Below are positions 29,400 through 37,680 of a stretch of 64,000 nt of DNA, piece after piece. The stretch comes from Kiritimatiellia bacterium (GTDB lineage: Bacteria > Verrucomicrobiota > Kiritimatiellia > WLWN01). Under the pieces are notes generated by a model. The model was given only the letters and a program-made list of their open reading frames with translations, had not been told where the DNA came from and searched no databases. The translations under genes were made by a program, and so were the position numbers. The DNA lies in assembly GCA_012103575.1 (NCBI GenBank), contig WLWN01000001.1, positions 759,792-823,791 of the forward strand, in the 5' to 3' direction. Every line of letters begins with the position of its first letter. Position 1 is the stretch's first letter.

Positions 29400-31118
29400 A
29401 TGAACGTAGAAAGCACAACAAGATTAGAAAAAATACTCAGCGATTCAGCCCTCTTCACCCCCTTACAAGTGAAGGATCTTATAGCCCATCATTTTGAGAA
29501 CAACACCTCTATTATTGATACCGTCATTGAACAAGGCAATGCAAAAGAAGAAGAGTTTCTGGAAGGACTTGCAAAGGCTATGGGCATCCCCTTCACCCGG
29601 CTCAGTGACCTTTCCATTGAGTCGGAAATCTTAGAAAAACTTCCTGCAAAAGCTGTATTTCAATACAATGTTATCCCAATCGAAGTAGAAAAAAATTCGC
29701 TTCGGGTGGCAACACATGACCCGTTTACTCCTGGCCTTGTCGACAGCCTCCGACTGGCATCGGGGATGAAGATAAGGTTAATGTTGAGTCCCGCTGCTGA
29801 TTTGGCGAATGCGGCCAAGGTCTTTTACGGGGTCGGGGCCGAGACCCTCGAAAAAATGATCCAAGATGATCGCATTGAAGTCTCTCCAGAAGAAGATTTC
29901 CTTAAACAAGACCTTAGCGAGCTTGATCAAGAAGCTTCCGTTGTTAAGTTCGTCAATCAGATTATTTGGGAGGCCTATCAGGATCGAGCCACGGATATTC
30001 ACATGGAACCCATGGAAAACGAATTACGCATTCGTTATCGGATCGATGGGGTACTTGGTCAAACTCCCGTACCCACATACTTAAAACGGTTTCAGTCCGC
30101 CATCATCTCCCGTATTAAAGTAATGTCAAACATGGACATTGCCGAAAAACGATTGCCTCAGGATGGGCGGATTAGTGTAAGAATACGAGGTGAAGAGATT
30201 GATGTCCGGGTTTCCACCATGCCAACCGTATATGGTGAAAGTGTTAGCTTACGTCTTCTCTTACGCCAAAGCGCTTTATTAGGGCTCGATAGACTTGGCA
30301 TGGCTAAAAGTGAAGAAATCATTCTTAGCAAACAAATCCGTAAACCTCACGGAATTTTGTTAGTAACAGGACCCACAGGATCGGGGAAATCGACCTCGTT
30401 GTATGCATGGATTCACACCATTAATTCTGTCGATAAACGGATTATCACCGTCGAAGATCCCATCGAATACGAAATGCCAGGCGTCAATCAGGTTCAAATC
30501 AAACCCGAAATTGAGTTTACCTTTTCTGTGGGGCTTCGCCATATCCTTCGCCAAGATCCCGATGTGATTATGGTCGGTGAAGTCCGTGACAGAGAAACAG
30601 CTGAAATAGCCATCCGCGCGGCCTTAACCGGACATCTTGTTTTTAGTACCCTTCACACCAACGATGCAGCTGGAGCTATTACACGTCTTATTGATATGGG
30701 CATTGAACCATTTTTGGTTGCTTCTTCTGTGGAAGGGCTTGTTGCCCAACGACTTGTGCGTCGGCTTTGTGAGACGTGTAAACAACCTCGGCAATTTGAC
30801 AAAACATTCCTTCAAAAATCAGGGTTTCCTTGTGAACGTCTAGATGAAGGATCTATTTATGAACCAAAGGGATGCGAAGAGTGTCGAGATACAGGGTTTA
30901 AAGGTCGGACAGGGATCTATGAAATCATTCTCGTTGACGACGCGATTCGACCTCTCATTGTTCAAAGGGCTTCATCGAACGCGATCAAGGCAGAATCTTT
31001 AAAACAAGGGATGCGTACACTTAGAGATGATGGATGGACCAAAGTTCTAGAAGGGATTACAACCGTCGAAGAAGTGCTGCGCGTCACCGAAGAAGCTGAA
31101 GAATTAAATGACGAATAA
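29400..31118 (+). CDS. Type II secretion / type IV pilus assembly ATPase (GspE/PilB family)
   Basis: 572 residues with the standard order: an N-terminal GspE/PilB domain (about 1-150), then the hexameric secretion ATPase. The Walker A motif GPTGSGKST lies near residue 324, the Asp box and Walker B include RQDPDVIMVGEVRD, and the His box is HLVFSTLHTND. A zinc-binding pair of CxxC motifs (CETC near 457 and CEEC near 492) is present, as in GspE and PilB. It powers assembly of a pilus or pseudopilus from the cytoplasmic face. The gspF-like gene follows after 35 bases. No pilin or secretin gene is in the window, so the choice between secretion and pilus remains open. Confidence 0.92.
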   Translation: MNVESTTRLEKILSDSALFTPLQVKDLIAHHFENNTSIIDTVIEQGNAKEEEFLEGLAKAMGIPFTRLSDLSIESEILEKLPAKAVFQYNVIPIEVEKNSLRVATHDPFTPGLVDSLRLASGMKIRLMLSPAADLANAAKVFYGVGAETLEKMIQDDRIEVSPEEDFLKQDLSELDQEASVVKFVNQIIWEAYQDRATDIHMEPMENELRIRYRIDGVLGQTPVPTYLKRFQSAIISRIKVMSNMDIAEKRLPQDGRISVRIRGEEIDVRVSTMPTVYGESVSLRLLLRQSALLGLDRLGMAKSEEIILSKQIRKPHGILLVTGPTGSGKSTSLYAWIHTINSVDKRIITVEDPIEYEMPGVNQVQIKPEIEFTFSVGLRHILRQDPDVIMVGEVRDRETAEIAIRAALTGHLVFSTLHTNDAAGAITRLIDMGIEPFLVASSVEGLVAQRLVRRLCETCKQPRQFDKTFLQKSGFPCERLDEGSIYEPKGCEECRDTGFKGRTGIYEIILVDDAIRPLIVQRASSNAIKAESLKQGMRTLRDDGWTKVLEGITTVEEVLRVTEEAEELNDE

Positions 31119-31153
31119 TCAGACGCGATGAAAGAACCCTGAACCTAAAACAA

Positions 31154-32407
31154 ATGTCCCAATTTAAGTATATAGCTCGGACCCAAAACGGAACAAAAAA
31201 AGAGGGCACACTAGAAGCCAATGACAAACGTGCGGCTCTCATGCAGATTGAGCATATGGGCTACGTCCCCATTTCAGTGACGGAGGGGGGGACGCTTGTA
31301 AACTCCATCAAGAAACCCGCTGTTCAAACACGCGCTCGATTTCAATGGCGTCGAAGTGCAGAACTACGCATGAACACCCGAGAGGTCCTCTTATTTACCC
31401 GAGAACTTTCTGATCTGCTCGCTTCTGGAATGACACTCGGCAACGCGTTGCACACTCTGTCCAACCGACAAACAGGAAAGGATCAAGATAAAGTTGTCTT
31501 GGCGTTGCGTGACGAAATTATACAAGGAAGTAGCTTGTCAGAGGCCCTGGCTAAGCGACCCAAAATATTTGCGACCTTGTATATCAGTATGGTTCGTGCA
31601 GGCGAAGTAAGTGGAACCTTAGTAGAAACATTGGAAAGCCTATGTGATCACTATGAACGTGTTCAAGAAGCCAGAGAAAAAGTGACCATGGCTCTTCTCT
31701 ATCCTTGTATAGTCCTGGTCATCGGGGTTTGCACCATCATTTTTTGCATGGTATTTGTTGTGCCGCGTTTCACTTCAATCTTTGACGAATTAGGCAGTAC
31801 ACTTCCCTTACCCACTCGTATCCTTATTGCCATGAGTTCTGGACTCATCAATTATGGTTGGGCTATTCTTATTGTCATTGCCCTGATGGTTCCGGCGGTC
31901 CGCAATGCCCTGAAGACGCCTAAAGGGATACGATGGTGGCATAAACTACAGTTGAAATTCCCCATTTTCAAAAATGTCATTACAGCCAATGCATTTGGCC
32001 ATTTTGCACGAACATTAGGGGCCTTACTAAGAAACGGTGTGCCTGTATTACAAGCCCTTTCTATTGCCGAAGATACCGCGGGAAATGTTGTAATTGCCAG
32101 AGAAATTAACGAAGCTAGAAGTCGGGTTACAGATGGAGCAACCATCTCTGGCCCGTTAGCGGCCGGTAACGTTTTTCCTCCATTACTAACAGATATGCTC
32201 GCGGTGGGAGAGGAGACCGGTGACATGAGCGGAGCCTTACAGCATATTGCCCGGCGCTATGATCAGGAACTCGATCGGAGCGTCAAGATCCTTACAACCG
32301 TTCTTGAACCGATTTTGATGCTTGTGATTGCCGTGCTTATAGGCTTTTTAGCGATTAGCATGTTATTAGCTGTATTTGATTTAACCAGCGGCTTGAATGT
32401 TCGGTGA
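31154..32407 (+). CDS. Type II secretion / type IV pilus inner-membrane platform protein (GspF/PilC family)
   Basis: 417 residues, the usual length. The protein starts with a short cytoplasmic segment (FKYIARTQNGTKKEGTLEA) and has two T2SSF domains, each with the ELSDLLASGMTL- or ARTLGALLRNGVPVLQAL-type helix bundle, and three membrane segments near residues 175-200, 225-250 and 380-410. The motif GEETGDMSGAL is characteristic. It couples the GspE/PilB ATPase to pseudopilus assembly. Its stop overlaps the start of the PP2C fragment by 4 bases. Confidence 0.92.
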   Translation: MSQFKYIARTQNGTKKEGTLEANDKRAALMQIEHMGYVPISVTEGGTLVNSIKKPAVQTRARFQWRRSAELRMNTREVLLFTRELSDLLASGMTLGNALHTLSNRQTGKDQDKVVLALRDEIIQGSSLSEALAKRPKIFATLYISMVRAGEVSGTLVETLESLCDHYERVQEAREKVTMALLYPCIVLVIGVCTIIFCMVFVVPRFTSIFDELGSTLPLPTRILIAMSSGLINYGWAILIVIALMVPAVRNALKTPKGIRWWHKLQLKFPIFKNVITANAFGHFARTLGALLRNGVPVLQALSIAEDTAGNVVIAREINEARSRVTDGATISGPLAAGNVFPPLLTDMLAVGEETGDMSGALQHIARRYDQELDRSVKILTTVLEPILMLVIAVLIGFLAISMLLAVFDLTSGLNVR

Positions 32408-32661
32408 CCTTTTTTCAGTTTCTGTTTTCATGTTCACATCTTGAAGCTTTTGGGATAACCGATACGGATCGTAAGAGATCGAAGAATGAAGATTCGATTC
32501 TCTGTTTGCCCGACCATGGTGTTTTTTTAGTGGCTGACGGTATTGGAGGGGCCAGTGGAGGAATGTATGCTAGCGGTAAGGTGGTTCAATTTTTGGAAAA
32601 GGCATTTAATGGATTACTTCAACCAAGCCAGGTTAGCATAGCCCAGATGCACCCAGAATGA
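32404..32661 (+). pseudogene. N-terminal fragment of a PP2C-type Ser/Thr phosphatase
   Basis: The frame includes GITDTDRKRSKNEDS and GVFLVADGIGGASGG, the first two metal-binding motifs of PPM/PP2C phosphatases, but stops after 85 residues, about one third of a normal catalytic domain. The later DxD and GDN motifs are not found in the following 130 bases before the MITE. It overlaps the gspF-like stop, so it was probably translated with it. It is best read as a truncated remnant; regulation of the secretion system by a Stp-type phosphatase would have been lost. Confidence 0.75.
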
Positions 32662-32789
32662 CGTTGTACCAAAAAATTTGTTTTACATCCCTTAGTTCTT
32701 TCTGTTATAAATACTTTTTTATGCGTTGTTCTATAAATAGAAAAAGAATATTTCTAGAATGCTTGATCAGAACTAAAGGTTTAGTATTA

Positions 32790-32952
32790 CCTGGATCCGT
32801 CAGTTAAACATGGGATTTCTGTGCGAATGCTTTGGAGGCAAAAGGTTGCAAAAAAACGCAGGCGCACCCGCTGGGTGCATCGAGGCTTTTTTGTAATTCC
32901 TTTTGGCCCAAATGGTTCGTGCAGAAAACCGCGTTTAACTGACGGATCCAGG
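32790..32952. mobile_element. 163-bp MITE, copy 2 (inverted)
   Basis: Same length and sequence type as copies 1 and 3 but opposite orientation. The ends are CCTGGATCCGTCAG and CTGACGGATCCAGG, flanked by the 5-bp direct repeat TATTA (32785-32789 and 32953-32957). It lies about 80 bases upstream of mbtH, where its internal hairpin could affect transcription. Confidence 0.93.
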
Positions 32953-33033
32953 TATTAGAGATTTCCTAAGTGGGAATTCATAGAGGCGAAATTTATCAAA
33001 AACAAAAAAGTATTAAACTCAAAAGGTTAAAAG

Positions 33034-33297
33034 ATGACAGATGACGAATATGCGGATTGGCAAGATGGCGACTTGAAAGTTATTGTAAACCACGAAGAGC
33101 AATATTCCATATGGCCGATTGACCGAGATACCCCTCTTGGCTGGAGAGAGGTCGGTAAAACAGGGAAAAAAGCGGAATGTCTTGAATACATCAAAGAGGT
33201 ATGGACGGATATGCGACCACTAAACCATAGAAAGCAAATGGATGGCGACTTCAGCGAAGAGAGACCTCAACAAAGCGTGGAGGTGAATCATGGATGA
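33034..33297 (+). CDS. mbtH: MbtH-like protein
   Basis: 87 residues with the family signature: [10 protein letters not shown], then [18 protein letters not shown] and [11 protein letters not shown], including the Ser, Trp and Pro positions that contact adenylation domains. MbtH-like proteins are small chaperone-activators of nonribosomal peptide synthetase adenylation domains. The C-terminus extends about 15 residues past the usual end. No NRPS gene is present in this window, so its partner must be elsewhere, possibly linked to the polyketide synthase cluster entering at the left edge. The start of the next gene overlaps its last codons by 8 bases, indicating translational coupling. Confidence 0.92.
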   Translation: MTDDEYADWQDGDLKVIVNHEEQYSIWPIDRDTPLGWREVGKTGKKAECLEYIKEVWTDMRPLNHRKQMDGDFSEERPQQSVEVNHG

Positions 33298-33625
33298 ATT
33301 AGTAGAGCGTTTATCCAAGGGGAATCATCCAGTAGAAGCGGGTTTAAGACCGGAAAGGACAGTAGAAGAATTAAAAGCAGCGATAGATCGTGGGTACGTT
33401 CACGTTAAGTTCACAGCCACCCGAGGAGGAACTGAACTGGGTGTGCGACTTGACATGGACGCCTCCGACTTTAGTAAAGCAGACTTTGACCAGGGAAAAG
33501 GACCGGTCCACCTTGAAGGCGGGCTCACCTTAAACTATCTCAAAGTACGATGTATTTCCGATCTGGACTTGGAGACCTTGGAAGGGAAGGGACATCTTGA
33601 CATCGTAGAAGAAATGAGCCCTTAA
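33290..33625 (+). CDS. Small protein of unknown function coupled to mbtH
   Basis: 111 residues, no signal peptide and no membrane segment. The N-terminal third is helical and charged ([30 protein letters not shown]). The rest is beta-like, with [30 protein letters not shown] and a closing [14 protein letters not shown] strand. The ATG lies inside the mbtH 3' end (8-base overlap), so the two are almost certainly made together. I do not recognise a characterised family; pairing with mbtH suggests a role in nonribosomal peptide or hybrid biosynthesis, which is inference only. Confidence 0.75.
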   Translation: MDELVERLSKGNHPVEAGLRPERTVEELKAAIDRGYVHVKFTATRGGTELGVRLDMDASDFSKADFDQGKGPVHLEGGLTLNYLKVRCISDLDLETLEGKGHLDIVEEMSP

Positions 33626-33909
33626 GGGTCTGATTTCCGTTTTACTGGCTTACGAAATACAGAGGGATGCTATTGCCGAGGGGAGGGTGTGCAGCTCTGA
33701 AACCTCGTTGTCCGTAATTCCGTCGCTGTTATCTCTTCGCGTTCCGCTTGTACCGGGTCAAAATTATATCATCCAGATGGATTTGTTCTCGTTTCCTTAA
33801 AGAAACATTATACACAAGATGCGGGATTCGTTTTATACACTCACACATCTTCGTTGATCCACTGTGGAGAGGCCCCTATCGGTAATTTTTGACGAAAGGA
33901 AGTTTTGTT
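33626..33909. other. Intergenic stretch with no clear gene
   Basis: About 280 bases. A short frame near 33780-33890 reads LVSLKKHYTQDAGFVLYTH, which might be a gene remnant, but there is no start and no family is recognised. Confidence 0.4.
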
Positions 33910-34698
33910 TTGCGAATACTTGCTATAGGCGACATTGTTGGATCACCAGGACGAAGAATTTTTGCGTATACGGTTACTCGTATGAAACAGAAGGGTGAGG
34001 TTGATTTTGTGGTGGTCAACGGCGAAAATGCAGCAGGGGGTAGTGGAATAACCCCCCCCCTTGTAGACGAACTTCTTGCTGCAGGCGCCGATGTGTTGAC
34101 ACTGGGTGACCACACCTGGGATCAAAAAGAAATTATTCCCTATTTAAACAAAGAGACACCGGTGATAAGACCTGCAAACTTTCACTCATCCTGTCCAGGT
34201 CAGGGATGGATTACGCTAAGATTAAAAAATGCCACCGTGACCATTGTAAGCATTATCGGACGAGTATTCATGCAGCCCCATGATAGTCCTTTTCATACCA
34301 TGGACAAAATTCTCCAAAAAAAATCCGAACTAGGAAATATCATTTTGGTTGATGTACATGCCGAAGCCACCTCAGAAAAAGTTGCTTTGGGAAGATACAT
34401 AGACGGTCGTGTAACCGCCGTATGGGGCACACACACCCATGTGCAAACAGCCGACGAAGCTATTCTTCCCAAAGGTACCGCCTATATTAGCGATTTGGGG
34501 ATGACAGGACCTAAAGATTCGATCCTGGGCCGTGATGTAGATCCTGTACTTAATAGGTTTCTAACGGGTATGCCTTCACGATTTACCGTTGCTAAAAACA
34601 GCGTGTCCCAAATCAATGGGATTCTTCTTGATGTGGACGAACATACAGGAAAAGCGCGCAGCATTAAGAGAATGCAAGAAGTTATGGGTGAACCATGA
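33910..34698 (+). CDS. YmdB-type metallophosphoesterase
   Basis: About 262 residues of the TIGR00282/YmdB calcineurin-like phosphoesterase family, which hydrolyses phosphodiesters such as cyclic nucleotides in studied relatives. The TTG at 33910 is preferred because it gives MRILAIGDIVGSPGRR, the family N-terminus, with GAAAGGAAG just upstream; an earlier in-frame TTG is at 33889. Metal-ligand motifs GDIVG, VNGENAAGG, LGDHTWDQKE and WGTHTHVQTADE are all present. Its stop overlaps the xseA start (ATGA), indicating translational coupling. The gene appears intact. Confidence 0.9.
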   Translation: MRILAIGDIVGSPGRRIFAYTVTRMKQKGEVDFVVVNGENAAGGSGITPPLVDELLAAGADVLTLGDHTWDQKEIIPYLNKETPVIRPANFHSSCPGQGWITLRLKNATVTIVSIIGRVFMQPHDSPFHTMDKILQKKSELGNIILVDVHAEATSEKVALGRYIDGRVTAVWGTHTHVQTADEAILPKGTAYISDLGMTGPKDSILGRDVDPVLNRFLTGMPSRFTVAKNSVSQINGILLDVDEHTGKARSIKRMQEVMGEP

Positions 34699-36083
34699 AA
34701 AAAGCGAGTGGGGAAGAAAGCCAGTTATGCTCTCTATCCAAGAAACCCACACGATCTGCCTTAGACCGAAAAGTACACCGTGTATCCGACCTAAACCGCA
34801 AGGCCAAAACGATTCTTGAGGATGAAATAGGAAGTATCTGGGTAGAAGGCGAGATATCTAGCCTTCGCAAATCTCCTCAAGGGCATGTTTATTTTGCGCT
34901 AAAAGACGATCGGGCAGAAATACCTGCTACGTTGTTTAAAGGTCATCAAAAGAATCAAGAAATAGAACTCAGGGATGGTATCCAGGTACAAATATACGGA
35001 GAGGTCTCCCTCTACGAGGTCAGGGGTCGTTATCAACTTCTCTGCAAAAAGGTTGAACAAGCAGGTCTAGGTTCACTACACGAAGCCTTTGAAAAACTCA
35101 AAGAAAGGCTCAAAAATGAAGGCTTCTTTGATGAAACCCGCAAAAGACCTTTACCCCTTTTGCCCCAGCGAATAGGCATCGTTACATCTCTAACAGGCGC
35201 GGCTATACGGGACATCTTACAGATTATAAATCGACGTTTCCCTAACATACACATCGTTATAGCTCCCACACGAGTTCAGGGTGATGGAGCGGCTCAAAGC
35301 ATTGTGCATGGCATTGAATGGCTAAACCGACATGCGGACATTGATGTTATAATTGTTGGGCGAGGTGGAGGAAGTCTTGAAGATTTGTGGGCGTTTAATG
35401 AAGAAATGGTTGCACGCGCCATTACAACATCTGTGGTTCCTGTGATTTCTGCGGTGGGTCATGAAATTGACTTTACGATTAGTGATTTTGTTGCTGATAA
35501 ACGTGCTCCGACCCCGTCGGCCGCCGCGGAATTAGTCGTTATGCGTAAACAGGATTTTGAAGATAAGATCGATCAACTCAAAATGCGATTCACAAAAGGC
35601 CTTCAGAGTGCCTTTTACAAAAAACAGCAACAACTCGATGAAAGTTCTCAACGCGTGATCCGTTTAATGGAGAAACATGTGCGAATGACCACGCAAACGA
35701 TCCATCAGATTGAATATCGGCTTCAAGGCCAAAGCCCACAAGCTAGGTTAAGACTGCATGGGCAACGTATAGAGCGGGCTCGCTCACATTTGACACGAAT
35801 TGCTCAAGGACAGATTCAAAAGCATTTCATAAATATTCAGAAACTGACTCCAGCGCTTATTCATGCCGGAAAAAACTTATTAAACGAACGTATCCAAGAA
35901 CTCGCTAAACGGAGGACGCAACTCCAGGCCCTAAGTCCCCTGTCTGTGCTAGAGCGTGGGTTTAGTATTACAACAACTTCAGACGACAACATTGTCCGTT
36001 CAAGAGATCAGATCAAAAAAGGTGATACTTTGAAAACCATACTTGCGGACGGGAAAATTACTTCAGAAGTTAAAAGTATTTGA
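34695..36083 (+). CDS. xseA: Exodeoxyribonuclease VII large subunit
   Basis: 462 residues. The N-terminal OB-fold (VSDLNRKAKTILED, WVEGEISSLRKSPQGHVYF) is followed by the catalytic domain with GIVTSLTGAAIRDIL, the glycine-rich IIVGRGGGSLEDLW and SAVGHEIDFTI motifs, then a long coiled-coil arm (about 290-400). The enzyme degrades single-stranded DNA with XseB in mismatch repair and recombination. The ATG overlaps the stop of the ymdB-like gene. The small-subunit gene xseB, often adjacent, is not visible downstream. Confidence 0.95.
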   Translation: MKKASGEESQLCSLSKKPTRSALDRKVHRVSDLNRKAKTILEDEIGSIWVEGEISSLRKSPQGHVYFALKDDRAEIPATLFKGHQKNQEIELRDGIQVQIYGEVSLYEVRGRYQLLCKKVEQAGLGSLHEAFEKLKERLKNEGFFDETRKRPLPLLPQRIGIVTSLTGAAIRDILQIINRRFPNIHIVIAPTRVQGDGAAQSIVHGIEWLNRHADIDVIIVGRGGGSLEDLWAFNEEMVARAITTSVVPVISAVGHEIDFTISDFVADKRAPTPSAAAELVVMRKQDFEDKIDQLKMRFTKGLQSAFYKKQQQLDESSQRVIRLMEKHVRMTTQTIHQIEYRLQGQSPQARLRLHGQRIERARSHLTRIAQGQIQKHFINIQKLTPALIHAGKNLLNERIQELAKRRTQLQALSPLSVLERGFSITTTSDDNIVRSRDQIKKGDTLKTILADGKITSEVKSI

Positions 36084-36688
36084 GCCTTTTGAAAAATGGA
36101 TTGATGAACGATAACGCGGCTCGCGCCGCTACTACAAACGCCTGTCAAAACACGGCATCGTTTTACATGATGAATATGCGGATTTAATATAATGAAGAAC
36201 CCTTCCCCAGATATGCTTTTAGCATCGGAGGGAAGGTTCGACGTATTAATGCTTGTTGAATTTCCCATTGTTGGTTTGGTTCTATTTCATCGATGTATTT
36301 GATGTCCTTGCCTTCTTGTAAAGCAATGGGATTGCCGTCACGGAACAAGATTCGATTATTCGTAAGTTTGGCTACTTTTTCCCCAGGGAATATGATGCCC
36401 AATAGGTTCAGGGGGTCTGCAACTGAGGTCGCGATACATTCTCCGGTCCTTCTTTGTTTTCGGATCTTCCGTAATCGTTCCACGGTTTCAGGTAAGGCAA
36501 ATTGTTCTCCGCTTACATCTGAAATGAATCGTCCACCTCTTAAGGCGCCTCTTAATTCTAATTTCCTTAAGACTCGAACCAAGACTCTCCAGGGGGGAGC
36601 GAATGTCTCTTTTCCCAATAAAGATCGAAAAATGACACCCCAACGTTTGATATAAATCAATGCGATTTGTTCAAGGGTTTCAAAGCTA

Positions 36689-37680
36689 GAGTGCTTCACG
36701 ACTGAGGTGTCGCGATGTAGCACGAAGAAGACCAGCCGATTACGTCGTCGGGAGAAACCTCTTCGAACGCTTGTGTGAGCGCTTCAGATAGTTCCTGCTG
36801 ACTGCGGGCTGCAAGGCTGCCCAACCGATTCTTTATCTTGCCCCACATTTTTTCAATGGGGTTGGAATCGGGGCTGTAGGGTGGAAGGAATCTTACATGG
36901 GCCCCACATGACTCAATGAGTTCAATGACCTTGGGATTGTGATGGACGCGAAGATTGTCCATGATGACGATGTCTTCAGGTGAAAGAGTCGGGAGAAGAA
37001 CCCGGCGAATATATTCTCCAAAAACAGCCGTCTCTGTCGCCCCCTCCCCCTCCATAGCCGCTGTTGTTCCGTCCAGGCGGACCGAAGAAATCAAGGTGGT
37101 GGTACACCAATGTCCATGAGGCGTTTTGGTAAAAAGCCTGTTCCCGCCCAACGCCCGGCCCCGCAGACGAGTCATATTCGTTTTCGCCCCGGATTCATCA
37201 ATAAAGACAAGGCGACTTGGATCAAGTTTGGCCACCTCTTGGATCCACTGCTTTCTCAAGAGATTTACATCCGCCCGGTCTTGCTCGCTGGCGTGAAGCG
37301 TTTCTTTTATACCGGGAAACCGATTCAACGCCCGCTGTACGGCCATGATCGACCCCTTCACGCCGCTCATGTTCTTGAGTTCTTCAAGCGTTGCATCGGG
37401 ATGTTTGCCTCCCAGTTGAGCCAACGCCTTGAGCTGCTTTCCGCTGTAGAGGGCCTGACGATGCCCACGCGGTCGGGGAGCGGTCTGTCCGGTTTCGTTG
37501 AAACGAGAGAGCCCACGCTGAAACGTTCTAAGATCTACACGATAAGAAGATGCGATATCGGCCTGGGAACCTTTGCCCATTTTGTAGGCATCTATCGCAC
37601 GCCGCCGGATTTCTGCTGTTGCTATACTCATGTCATGGAGTATAGATCTTCTAGAGAGGCATTTTAATCGTTAAATGCTC
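36689..37680 (-). mobile_element. IS630-family element, copy 3 (fused transposase)
   Basis: The element is flanked by TA at 36687-36688 and 37681-37682, inside the lhr pseudogene. It matches copies 1 and 2 almost base for base apart from a 4-base deletion near 37315 and a few substitutions. The host reading frame continues across the join when the element and one TA are removed. Confidence 0.94.
36696..37631 (-). CDS. IS630-family transposase, single fused frame
   Basis: 311 residues. The N-terminal HTH half (ADIASSYRVDLRTFQRG, then the Arg-rich APRPRGHRQ hinge) is followed by the DDE half with VFIDESGAKTN (first Asp), IVIMDNLRVHHN (second Asp) and PPYSPDSNPIEKMWG (Glu). A 4-base deletion replaces NRLGCRY of the other copies with NRFPGI and joins the two frames, so this is the only copy that encodes one continuous transposase. 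It could cut and paste at TA sites, if the altered hinge is tolerated. Confidence 0.9.
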   Translation of the reverse strand: MSIATAEIRRRAIDAYKMGKGSQADIASSYRVDLRTFQRGLSRFNETGQTAPRPRGHRQALYSGKQLKALAQLGGKHPDATLEELKNMSGVKGSIMAVQRALNRFPGIKETLHASEQDRADVNLLRKQWIQEVAKLDPSRLVFIDESGAKTNMTRLRGRALGGNRLFTKTPHGHWCTTTLISSVRLDGTTAAMEGEGATETAVFGEYIRRVLLPTLSPEDIVIMDNLRVHHNPKVIELIESCGAHVRFLPPYSPDSNPIEKMWGKIKNRLGSLAARSQQELSEALTQAFEEVSPDDVIGWSSSCYIATPQS

